Positions 1 to 8,200 of a DNA stretch of 12,858 nt are shown in pieces. How positions within the stretch are numbered: position 1 is the stretch's first letter; the number at the start of each line of letters is the position of its first letter. Below the pieces are notes generated by a model. The model did not search any database and was not told the origin of the DNA. It was given only the letters and a program-made list of their open reading frames with translations. A program made the translations under genes and the position numbers. This DNA is from CAZKUN01 sp964555935 (GTDB lineage: Bacteria; Armatimonadota; Zipacnadia; Zipacnadales; VGFC01): the NCBI GenBank assembly GCA_964555935.1, contig CAZKUN010000254.1, forward strand, positions 1-12,858, written 5' to 3'.

Positions 1-58
1 TGGTAGCGCGGGCGGGATTCGAACCCACGACCTCAAGGTTATGAGCCTTGCGCTACTC
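1..58 (-). tRNA. tRNA(CAU) 3' portion, tRNA-Met/Ile2-like, lacking a matching 5' half
   Basis: Read on the minus strand, the sequence from about position 55 down to 1 is a canonical tRNA from the D-stem 3' strand to an encoded CCA. It has an anticodon stem CAAGG/CCTTG closing the loop CTCATAA (anticodon CAU), a 5-nt variable loop AGGTC, a T arm GTGGG-TTCGAAT-CCCGC, the acceptor 3' strand CCGCGCT, discriminator A and CCA. The stem lacks the GGG/CCC of initiator tRNA, so elongator Met or the CAU-reading Ile tRNA would be expected. The 5' acceptor strand that should pair (AGCGCGG) is absent upstream, and no D loop with GG is visible between 56 and 81. This looks like a 3' fragment or decayed tRNA, as left at one end of an integrated element, or a gene truncated by an assembly edge. 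A functional tRNA is unlikely as it stands. Confidence 0.5.
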
Positions 59-80
59 TCAGAAGCAAGATACGCCTACC

Positions 81-571
81 AGGCCCGTAGCGGCCATTTT
101 GAGCGGTGCTGGTTCGCACAAAAGGCCCGAGACTTGCGAGGCTAATCTGGGGTGTCACGGGTCTTCGTGCCGATCAGGCGGTTCGCCGGTGCACCAGAGA
201 GAACCTCCTCGGCGAGACATCAGTTGGCGGCCGTCGTCGTTCGCATCCCGCAAAGCCCCAGATCCCGACGTGGATGGGTTCTTTCGGAGGGACGGCGTGG
301 GTGACGTGGGTATCGGGCACCGGTGTCACCGACGTTGGCCGGGCGAGGGCCCCAGACGCCAGACGTGGACGGACTCTTTCCAGGGGACAGCCCGGCAAAG
401 AACCTCCTCGGCGTGTGACCAGTTGACCGCGGCGGCTGGCCGCATCCCACGAGACCCCAGATCCTGGCGTGGATGGAGTCTCTCCGAGGGACGGACGTCA
501 TACCGGTCCAGATCCACCAGACACCGACACTGAACCTGGACTCGTTTCAGGCAAGGTGGAGACCGCGGCTC
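81..571. other. Intergenic region without a supportable gene
   Basis: Nothing here reads as a conserved protein. The open frames are short, overlap each other on both strands and owe their length to high GC content. The visible content is the ~100-bp repeat cluster described separately (198-505). I see no hairpin followed by a T-run after the GH2 stop codon at 572-574, so no intrinsic terminator can be named. Confidence 0.6.
198..505. repeat. Three diverged tandem copies of a ~100-bp repeat
   Basis: A conserved core reading roughly CCCCAGATCCnGGCGTGGATGG followed by a TTCTTTCnGAGGGACGG-like stretch occurs at 256-294, 350-388 and 455-494, so the copies start 94 and 105 bp apart. Each core is preceded by a GTTGnC...GGCCGcATCCC-like segment, and the first and third copies also share the identical 14-mer GAACCTCCTCGGCG (201-214 and 400-413). 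The middle copy is the most diverged and lacks that 14-mer. The copies lie just downstream of the stop codon of the 1404-aa GH2 gene. Open frames cross them on both strands, but their translations are arginine/proline-rich shadows of the repeat and do not resemble a protein. No function is assigned; a family of dispersed intergenic repeats is the simplest reading. Confidence 0.75.
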
Positions 572-3500
572 TCATTCGCTCTGTGCGCGGCTTGGCGCCG
601 GCCACGTGGCGGAGGAGAGGATCTTCACATCATCGATCAGGCCGTTGAATCGCAGGTCGTCGTGGGAGCCGCGGCAGCCCAGGAACAGCGGGGTGTCCGT
701 GGGCTCGAGGTCGCCGAGCGCGGCCTCGTACTCGCCCTTCAGCTGGCCATTGAGGAAGACACGGACGAACTCGCCGTCGTAGGAGCACGCTATGTGGTGC
801 CATTGCCTGGGCGTCAGCTCCAGTCCGCTGGCGCGGAACAAGAACTCCGCCCCGCGCGCGTAGAAGATGGCGAGCAGGTCGTTCCCGTTGAGGTACATGG
901 CGTAATTGCGCCGGCCAGAGCCGCCCTTGTCGATCAGGCACCGGTCTCCGCTGCCCGTTTCCGCCGGCCATACCCAGAGCATCATGGTGAGCGGGCCGGG
1001 GAGGTCGAGGGAGTCAGAGTCCGGCACGAACGCCTGGCTGGTGCGTCCGTCAAACCTCAAGGCGGCCCCCGTCACTCCATAGCTCCACATCACGTCCTGC
1101 AGCGTCATCTCGTGCGCACCGGAGGCGGCCAGAGCTGACTGGCCTTCGGCCTCATCAAGGCTCCAGCTCGCTACGAGCGTGCTTGGATCTACAGCCGGAA
1201 TGCTCGTCAGTTGGCCAAGCGAGGCCCCAGCTTCACATAGAAGCGTTCCCGGCTCGCCGCGCGTGCTGGCGTCTGCGAGCGTGAGAGTGGCTGGGCCGAG
1301 GGCATACTCGCCGGGGCGCACGGGGCGAACCATGTACGAGATGGTCCGCTCCTCACGGCCACGCAGCGTCAGGGCCTGGCGCAGGCTGTCCAACGTTTCC
1401 AGGCCGGGCGGCAGGGAGTAGCTAACCTGCACATCGCATGGCAGGAAGCTGCGGTTGGCCACACGGATTTCAATGGGCACCGGGTCGCCCGGCCCTACGG
1501 CGGCCGCTCCGACGCTCTGCGAGATCGATAGCTTGTCGATCGAGGGGGTGAACATGTCGGCGGTCGCCGCGCCCCTGCGGTTGCCTGCGCCGAAGCTCGG
1601 GTCTGTGGCATATCGCAGGACGCTGTCAAGCAGCGCCCGCGACTCCGGCGACGGGGCTGAGATGTCGAGGCCGCTGACGAGTACGGCGCCGGAGGCGAGC
1701 GTGAACTCAAACAGGCATGAGCGCAGCTCGCACACCTCATGCAGCGGATGCGAAACACCGAAGACCACAGGCGTGACCGGGAAGGGGAGGGAGTCGACGG
1801 CGGCCACGCTCCTGAGCAGAGACCGCACCTGCAGCCCAGCCGCCCCTTCGTGCGGGAACGATGCCAGCGAAGGATGCTCGGCCATAGCGAGCCCAACTTG
1901 GTGGCCCGGGCTCGGCGCCCACCACCCGGGATGCAGCACCGCGCGCCTGCTCGTGAACACGTCAGTTGACGTGAGAAGCATGCGGCCGCCGTTCTGAAGA
2001 AAGTCAGTGTCCTCCGTCTCGACCGTGTCAGCGACCAACAGGTCATAGTCAGTGTCCGAGGCCGCGCTTGGGTAGAGCTCTGCCAGTGGTGCGGCGCCGC
2101 CCCGGAAACGGATTCGACAGGGGAAGCTCTTCGCCAATGTCTGCTTCGAGAATGACCACATCTCCCAGTCGTTTTCGACAGAGCCCCCAGGCCAACTCAG
2201 CACGCCGTGCAGTGTAAGCTTCGCGTGGCGCCCGAGTTCAGGCACGGTGATCATGGCAGCGCCGAGGCCGGTCACGCCGGCGGGCGGAGCCGAAAGGTCA
2301 GTCAACGTCCCCTGTGCGACCTCCTCATTCCCGGCGGTCAGGCGCCATTCCAGGCGGGCCGAGCGAATGTCTTCTCCACCGTAGCTCGAGACAAGCCACT
2401 TCGCCTCAACGCGATCGCCCTGCCACACGGTTCTGGTCGGCAACTCGGTGAGCAGTGCATTCGCACCGTTGAAGCGGCTGAACTCAGCGCCGGTCCAGCC
2501 TTTCGGCTGCCACATCATGTCGAACAGTCCTTGGCCGAACTCCCAGAAGTCGGCGATCGTCCAGTAGCAGTAGCCATCGAGCTCCGGCTGCCGCCGCGCC
2601 AGTTCTATGCCTTCCTTCTGGAGTAGCTTCTGCAAGCGGCGTGATGCCTCGACTGCCGCCTGCGTCTCCTCCTCGAAGTCGTTCTCCTTGGCCCAAGCTG
2701 CCAGCTTCTGCGTGGCAACCGGCCGGATGCCCTGAGTGAACTTCGGGAGGCTCTGCGGACCCGGGATTGTGGGCAGGTTCAGGAACTCATGGTGGAGCAC
2801 GGGTTTCACGGCCGAGCACGGGCCTTCAGCCTCAGAAATGGGGAACGTGATCCACAGGTCGGACGTCTCGCGCACGGGGCCGCTGCTGCCGTCACTGTCG
2901 ACGGCGAACCGCGCGCTGTCACGCTCCTTCGCATGGTGGTAGAGCGCGGACAGTGCATCGCTGCCGCCGTAGGCTTCGTTCGTCATCGAGTACGTCGTCA
3001 GGGAGGGATGGTTGCGGTAGTTGCGGATGACCGAGTCCAGCCGCTCGATGGGGCCACCATACGGCAGCTCAGGCTGCAACATCATACCCACTTCGTCGGC
3101 CGCCTGGAAATACTCAGGGAGAGGAATCCACGTGTGATGCCGTACGTAGGTAAAGCCGCAATCCTTCGCCTGCTTGAAGCGCCACAGATAGTCTTCCTTT
3201 GAAGCCGGCGGCGCGATGTCAAGTGGGTAGACGCAGTCGTCGCCATAGGCGCGGATGAACACCTGCTGATTGTTGATGAAGACATCGTTTCCCCGGATCT
3301 CCCGCTTGCAGAAGCCGAATCGCTCGCTCCATACGTCCAGCAGGCGGTCGTCCTGCATGAGCCGAAGATCGAGCCGGTAGAGTTGAGGGGATTCAGCCGA
3401 CCACGGGCGGACGTCCGGGACATCGATGCCGAGCGAGAACGTCCCTGACGCCACGGGCATCGCGTGTCGGGCCGGCGGGTCGGCCGTGTCTTCCCCCAGA

Positions 3501-4786
3501 AACCGAACTTCGGCCTCGAGGCGCAGACCTTGCGGCAGTGGCGTTCCTTCCTCCAATTCGACCTCGAGGTCGACACGGCTCCGGTCCAGGTCGGGGAGGA
3601 CGACTGCTCTGCGGACGGAGGTCGGGGCCGTTGCCTCGAGAACGACGCTCCTGTGGATTCCGCCCCATGACCATATCTCGGTGAAGCATCCGGGTAGCGA
3701 GCGCTGCCGATTGTCAATGCGCACAATGACGGTGCTCGGTGCGCCGGGCTGTACGAGATCGGTAACGTCGAACTTGAATGGCTCGAAATAGCGCGCGTGC
3801 GCGCCAAGGTAGGCGCCGTTGCACCAGACGTCCGCGTTGGGGCTCACGCCGCCGAGTTTGAGCCAGATTCTCTTGGCCTTCCACGCCGTCGGTACGGTCA
3901 CGCTCCTTCGGTACCACGCTGCACCGGTATAGGCGGTTTGCATGCTGACGGGCGTGCCTCCATAGCCTGGCCGGTCGGCCGGGTCGCCGAAGCCTTGTGC
4001 CTCCCAGGACCCGGGCACGCGGATCGTATCGCTGAATGGCGTGCTGCCGCTTGACCAGTTCTCCCAATCTCCCACGCCTTGCGGGTCCATTCTGAACTGC
4101 CACGTGCCGTCCAACTCGACCCGTTCCCTCGCCTCCGAGGGGAAGACGGGCTTAACTCTGGCGAAGTGCTTCCGCCGGCCCTCCGTCCGCCGGGCGAGTC
4201 TGGTCGGCTGGATCCGCAGGTCATCGAAGTCCGCGGCGGCGCGCGACGTCCAGAGCCCAACATGGCCCGCCGTGTCGCGGGGCACGGTCTGTGAGAACAG
4301 CAGCTCGCCGTCGACCGTTACACGCACGCGCGCTCCTGCGGCGTCGACGCGCAGCTCATGCCACGTGTCCGTTTCAATGGGGTGCCGCGCCTCTTGGAAG
4401 CTCTGCTCCGTGACGCGGCCGCGTTCCGTCGTGCGCAGCTTCACGAGGTTGTCGTGTTGGGCCTCGGGGTGGTTGGCCAGGTAGACGCACAGGCCGGAAC
4501 CGTTCTCGTCGAGGCCGAACGTCACGCCGGCGTAGCGTTCGGCTGAGCGATTGGGGAACCGTATGCGCACGATGATCGCGACACCGTCCACGGCGCCCGT
4601 GTCGAACGTCAGGACCCCTTCCTGCTCCGCGGTCTGGCTGAGACTGCCGTCAGCCTGCCGCCACACGCCGGCTTGGGCCTGCCACGTTGCCTGGCCGTCG
4701 AAGTTGTCGCTGAACGGCTCGTCAGCGCCCAAACAGGCTCCGCACATCACTGCAAAGGCGGCCGGCCAGATGCGTGCACTCTTCAT
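572..4786 (-). CDS. Exported family 2 glycoside hydrolase with lectin-like domains at both ends (1404 aa)
   Basis: Predicted to hydrolyse terminal beta-linked sugars from a glycan outside the cytoplasm; the exact sugar (galactose, glucuronate, mannose or other) cannot be told. Residues 1-21 form a signal peptide. Residues ~24-195 form a concanavalin/3-keto-disaccharide-hydrolase-like beta-sandwich. The GH2 jelly roll follows (~222-385, with LDGTW, VPGSW, AWYRR and WGGIHR), then an Ig-like domain (~390-490) and the TIM barrel (~495-785). The barrel carries TNE with acid/base Glu604 and VLHHEF with nucleophile Glu667. Residues ~880-1060 are a Rossmann/GATase1-like module (YDLLVAD, NGGRMLLTS), ~1080-1175 an Ig-like segment, and ~1203-1392 a LamG-like domain. 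The start at 4786 was chosen because it begins the signal peptide and follows AAGGGG by 6 nt. The frame stays open a further 139 codons upstream, but that stretch is compositionally unlike a protein. It is paralogous to the GH2 gene at 9383-12703. TNE in place of the usual GNE is a small deviation. The family call is secure; the substrate is not. Confidence 0.93.
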   Translation of the reverse strand: MKSARIWPAAFAVMCGACLGADEPFSDNFDGQATWQAQAGVWRQADGSLSQTAEQEGVLTFDTGAVDGVAIIVRIRFPNRSAERYAGVTFGLDENGSGLCVYLANHPEAQHDNLVKLRTTERGRVTEQSFQEARHPIETDTWHELRVDAAGARVRVTVDGELLFSQTVPRDTAGHVGLWTSRAAADFDDLRIQPTRLARRTEGRRKHFARVKPVFPSEARERVELDGTWQFRMDPQGVGDWENWSSGSTPFSDTIRVPGSWEAQGFGDPADRPGYGGTPVSMQTAYTGAAWYRRSVTVPTAWKAKRIWLKLGGVSPNADVWCNGAYLGAHARYFEPFKFDVTDLVQPGAPSTVIVRIDNRQRSLPGCFTEIWSWGGIHRSVVLEATAPTSVRRAVVLPDLDRSRVDLEVELEEGTPLPQGLRLEAEVRFLGEDTADPPARHAMPVASGTFSLGIDVPDVRPWSAESPQLYRLDLRLMQDDRLLDVWSERFGFCKREIRGNDVFINNQQVFIRAYGDDCVYPLDIAPPASKEDYLWRFKQAKDCGFTYVRHHTWIPLPEYFQAADEVGMMLQPELPYGGPIERLDSVIRNYRNHPSLTTYSMTNEAYGGSDALSALYHHAKERDSARFAVDSDGSSGPVRETSDLWITFPISEAEGPCSAVKPVLHHEFLNLPTIPGPQSLPKFTQGIRPVATQKLAAWAKENDFEEETQAAVEASRRLQKLLQKEGIELARRQPELDGYCYWTIADFWEFGQGLFDMMWQPKGWTGAEFSRFNGANALLTELPTRTVWQGDRVEAKWLVSSYGGEDIRSARLEWRLTAGNEEVAQGTLTDLSAPPAGVTGLGAAMITVPELGRHAKLTLHGVLSWPGGSVENDWEMWSFSKQTLAKSFPCRIRFRGGAAPLAELYPSAASDTDYDLLVADTVETEDTDFLQNGGRMLLTSTDVFTSRRAVLHPGWWAPSPGHQVGLAMAEHPSLASFPHEGAAGLQVRSLLRSVAAVDSLPFPVTPVVFGVSHPLHEVCELRSCLFEFTLASGAVLVSGLDISAPSPESRALLDSVLRYATDPSFGAGNRRGAATADMFTPSIDKLSISQSVGAAAVGPGDPVPIEIRVANRSFLPCDVQVSYSLPPGLETLDSLRQALTLRGREERTISYMVRPVRPGEYALGPATLTLADASTRGEPGTLLCEAGASLGQLTSIPAVDPSTLVASWSLDEAEGQSALAASGAHEMTLQDVMWSYGVTGAALRFDGRTSQAFVPDSDSLDLPGPLTMMLWVWPAETGSGDRCLIDKGGSGRRNYAMYLNGNDLLAIFYARGAEFLFRASGLELTPRQWHHIACSYDGEFVRVFLNGQLKGEYEAALGDLEPTDTPLFLGCRGSHDDLRFNGLIDDVKILSSATWPAPSRAQSE

Positions 4787-4798
4787 GGGGATCCCCTT
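4787..4798 (-). promoter_or_regulatory. Ribosome binding site overlapping a palindrome, start-deciding for the 1404-aa GH2
   Basis: On the minus strand AAGGGG (4798-4793) lies 6 nt before the ATG at 4786. The Shine-Dalgarno bases are half of a perfect 10-bp palindrome GGGGATCCCC (4787-4796) that abuts the start codon. This site, with the signal peptide immediately after it, is why the start was placed here and not at the upstream in-frame ATG at 5203. Confidence 0.7.
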
Positions 4799-4868
4799 AC
4801 TGCTTCTCGACCGCCAGCCGAGATGTGAGCGCACCTGTGGAGCCGTCCTCCTGCCTTCGGCGCGGCCC

Positions 4869-4892
4869 AGGTGTCCCTTCGACTTACTCCAT
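4869..4892 (-). promoter_or_regulatory. Upstream element shared with the GH-A gene (copy 1)
   Basis: Plus-strand AGGTGTCCCTTCGA (4869-4882) is identical to 8914-8927 upstream of the GH-A glycosidase gene. The similarity runs on through nACTnACTCCAT-like bases to 4892. Its proximal edge lies 82 bases before the ATG at 4786. No such element is seen before the third gene. It could be a regulator or promoter-associated site, or a chance repeat. Confidence 0.35.
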
Positions 4893-4941
4893 CCCAGCCG
4901 CCACGAGCGCAATCTGGGCGTGGGTGGCCAGGCGACGACAC

Positions 4942-4956
4942 CCGACGGTTCGTCGG
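4942..4956. repeat. Perfect inverted repeat CCGACG-GTT-CGTCGG in the GH2 leader
   Basis: Six bases repeat perfectly inverted around a 3-bp centre, about 155 bp before the start of the 1404-aa GH2 gene. It could be an operator half-site pair or a small RNA hairpin in a leader. No T-run follows on either strand, so it is not an intrinsic terminator. Confidence 0.35.
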
Positions 4957-5157
4957 CACACGCGATGGAGCCTCGTCGGAGCGCGCCGCTGGCATCATGC
5001 GCTGCGTAGTTCGGTCTACCGGCAGTTGCGTGGAGCTTCAGACAGCAACTCCAACGTACTTGTGGTGTAGTCTTTCGAGGATGGGAACGGCAACGGGTTT
5101 GGTGGGACCACCCAGCTCTGCTGGACTCTCTGTGGGCATTGGCGTTGATGATGCGGC

Positions 5158-5177
5158 GGAGACTCTTCCGGGTCTCC
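5158..5177 (-). other. Stem-loop GGAGAC / GTCTCC downstream of the GH-A gene
   Basis: A 6-bp perfect stem (5158-5163 with 5172-5177) and 8-nt loop sit about 105 bp past the stop codon at 5282. There is no T-tract on the minus strand after it, so termination by this hairpin alone is doubtful. Confidence 0.2.
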
Positions 5178-5281
5178 AGGTGGGCAGCGGCGGACCATCG
5201 CACGACTCCCTCAGATCAGTGTCCAACGAAGCCGGGGCCGGTTTGGCGGCACCCGAACGAGCGTCCCGGCTGATGCCACCG

Positions 5282-8200
5282 TCATCGGGAATGGGTCAGG
5301 ACCAGATTGTCGATGGCAATGTCGAACGGGCCGCGAGACGGGATCGACAGAACAGGTCCCCTGTCCATACCGGTCAGGTCATTTGCCTGAACGATGATGC
5401 TGATCTCATCAGTTGCGTCTACCCCTTCCCACGGTATTGTCGCGCCTAGCTCCGTGAACCCGCCGCCGTCGATTGAGCACGCGACAGTTACGCCATCGGG
5501 CCTAACCGTCTGCCTGACCGAAACCGACGTCGCACTGGAGGCCGGGTAGCTAATCAACGCACCCCCGGTACTGCGTTCGATAATGCAAAAGTCCCCCACT
5601 TTGCCTACCCGCAGCCCAGGTTGCTCCGTCGCTTCCGTCGCCTCCGCCACCAGATAGCGTGTGGTAATTGCCGCCCCGTGGTCGGGCAGCTCCGACAGTC
5701 GCGGAATGGAGAACTCGAGGGTGAAGTACGGGGCCAACGGGTGCTGGAGATTATTGATGTGGGCTGTCATGTAGCCGTCAGTCGCGCTATCGTTTATGAA
5801 CCTGCACACGCCGTCCTTGATGGCGATGTCGCCTTCGCCGCCCGTACACCATCCCGTCCACCCGATTCCCCAGATGCCATCCGGCGAGCCGTCATCGAAA
5901 CGCTCGACATGCTCCTGCGCCGCGCTGTTGCCCTCGCCGTTACCTGCGTATGTGCTTGACAGAGCGCAGGCACCGGCCAACTCTTGCGCCGTCATCGATT
6001 CGGTCGTCACATAGATCGGCGACTCGCCAAGTTGCGCTTTGCCGGTCGTCAACGGCGCTCCGATGATGTTGCATGCCACGGCGTCCTCGGGGACGTCGAT
6101 GGCCCACTCGAACCGCGATGCCGCCTTCCACGCGATTAGCACGGCCCTCTCGTCGCACTGGAACGCGTAGCCATGAACGTCGAATGTGCTCAGGCCGTCG
6201 ATGCTACTGGGCTTATCAAGGTGCGCGGCGTATACAGGATTTGGGCCGAGCGAGTTGGCCATGACCGACAGCGCGACGTAGAACTTCTTGGGTTCGCCGA
6301 GCGGCCCGAGTAGAGGATTTGCGAGCTCCTGCGAACCGTTGTTGACTTCGCCATCACATCCCATGTGGTAGAAGAACTTCTCGGCGCCGCACGCCATCAG
6401 AATGGCCGCATGGCGCACCGAATACGCTGCGGCCTGCTTCTCGTCGGACACCTGCAGCGGGCCGGCCCAGTGGCCTTCCGGCACCGCCCATGGCGTCCAT
6501 GGTTTGTCGTCGCTTGCGTAACAGCCGCACTCGGTGATCCAGAGCGGTTTGCGGCCGGCGTCACTGGCGTCCATGAGATTCTGGAGCGTCGCCAGTCCTT
6601 CAACAAACCGCTCCGGCGCGCTCAATTCAGCATACGTGTGGAGATTGTAGATGTCTAGGTGATCGAGCCCTCCGGCCTCGACAAACTCCCTGGCATACAG
6701 CATGGTGGGGGCGCCGAAGCCGCCGCTCACCAGGCAGTCGGGATCGGCCGCCTTCATCGTCGCATAGGCCGGTCGGAGTAGCTCGAGATAGTCCATCGGC
6801 GTGTATTCGGCGCCAGGCAGTCCGTAGATTGACGTGGGGAGCCCGTAGTAAGTGAATACCGGTTCGTTGAGAAACTCGTACACTCCGATACGGCCCTGAC
6901 AATGACGGACGGCCTGGTCGATGAATGCGCACAGGTCTTGGGGGTCTCTGGGCGCATATGCCTGTCTGATGCGTGGAGGTTTGTCAGGGACCAGCTCGCG
7001 GAGGTTCTCGGGCGCCTCAGACGCCCACTCCGATGACGGGAATGGCGGCATGAGCGCCATCTGCTTCATCCCCGTCCTGGCGACCCAGTTGATCTGGCCG
7101 TCTGAAAGCGCGAACGACAGATCGCCCTTGACAGGCTCGAGCGCGTCCCATCGCATGGACCAGTCTCGCGCCCATGTGACGCCGGCTTTCTGCAGTTGCT
7201 CACACAGCGACGTGGTTGGCGGAGCGTGGTTCACGCCGAAGGGCGAGTCGTCCCACTGGTAGGGCCTGATCACGGCCAGCACAATCGCCTGTGAGTGTTG
7301 CACGTCCTCGGCTTCCCAAGACAGCGTGGCGCGGTAGTGGCCTACCCCGGAGGTGTTGAGGGCGAGATGCTCGGAGACGGTGCTCCGGGCCGGTACGTCC
7401 AGAGCGATGGACGACTCCGGCAGCGGGTTCCCGAAGTAGTCTTCGATCTCTGCACTAACCTGAACCCGGGCCGGTGCGTCGGTCGTGTTCGAGCCGCGGA
7501 CATTGATGGTGACGGGGGCGCCGTCCTCGAAGACGTTACCAAAACACTCGGTATCCAGTCCGATTTCAATCGGTTCGCGGCGGGCGAATTCCGTTGCCAC
7601 AAGCCCTTGCGGAGGGATGTTGTGCGCCGTCACGATCAAGTCATCGACGGCCACGTCAAACGGCCCCTGAACAGCCGAGATCCAGTCTTGCGCGCAAAGA
7701 TACACCTGGACCGGCGTAGTGTCGGCCACCTCGTCCCACTCAAGCGAGCCTATCTCGCTGAAAGGCCCCCTGTTGACCGACGCAGAGTAAGTGGCGAGTC
7801 CTGCGGTTACGGCTGCGTGCAGCGAAATGGACTTTGTCGTGGCGATGTCGTACGTTGCGTACACGCTGCCTCCGAAGTGCTCGCGGACCACGTACTCGCC
7901 GCTCAAGCGTCCGATGACCGGGTACGAAACTTCTGTCCAGTTGGGATCAGTCACGACGTAGCGAGCGCCCACCCACACGCCGTCGTCGTCAGCGAAGTCG
8001 GCCATATCCGGCACGGCAAACTCGAGCGTGAAATCGCCGACCAGCCCGTCGTTGTCCGCACTGGCGACGACGGCGGATGCCTTCCCACTATCGGCCGAGT
8101 TATGCAACCTCACCACGCCGCCGGAGATGGTGGCGTTGTCAATGCCGCACCCCCAGCCCTCGGGCGCCGTAAGCTCCCACATCCCGACCAAGGTGCCGTC

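Larger units (their letters stand above)
4787..5281. other. 495-bp spacer between the large GH2 and the GH-A glycosidase genes
   Basis: No convincing gene. On the minus strand the frame of the downstream GH2 is open up to 5203, but the 139 codons are rich in Arg, Ser, Trp and His and lack protein-like order, so I treat them as leader. The spacer holds the ribosome binding site, a copy of the shared upstream element (4869-4892), a perfect inverted repeat (4942-4956) and a hairpin after the GH-A gene (5158-5177). It is long enough for an independent promoter, though no clear -35/-10 pair can be named. Confidence 0.6.

Noticed and set aside
48..533. Open frames on both strands across the repeat region (for example 161 codons on the plus strand).
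   Set aside because: They overlap each other, are Arg/Pro/Ser-rich, and their internal similarities are just the DNA repeat translated.
5158..5177. Hairpins after the GH-A gene (5158-5177) and the GH2 gene (9304-9318) as intrinsic terminators.
   Set aside because: Neither is followed by a T-run on the minus strand; kept only as weak stem-loops.
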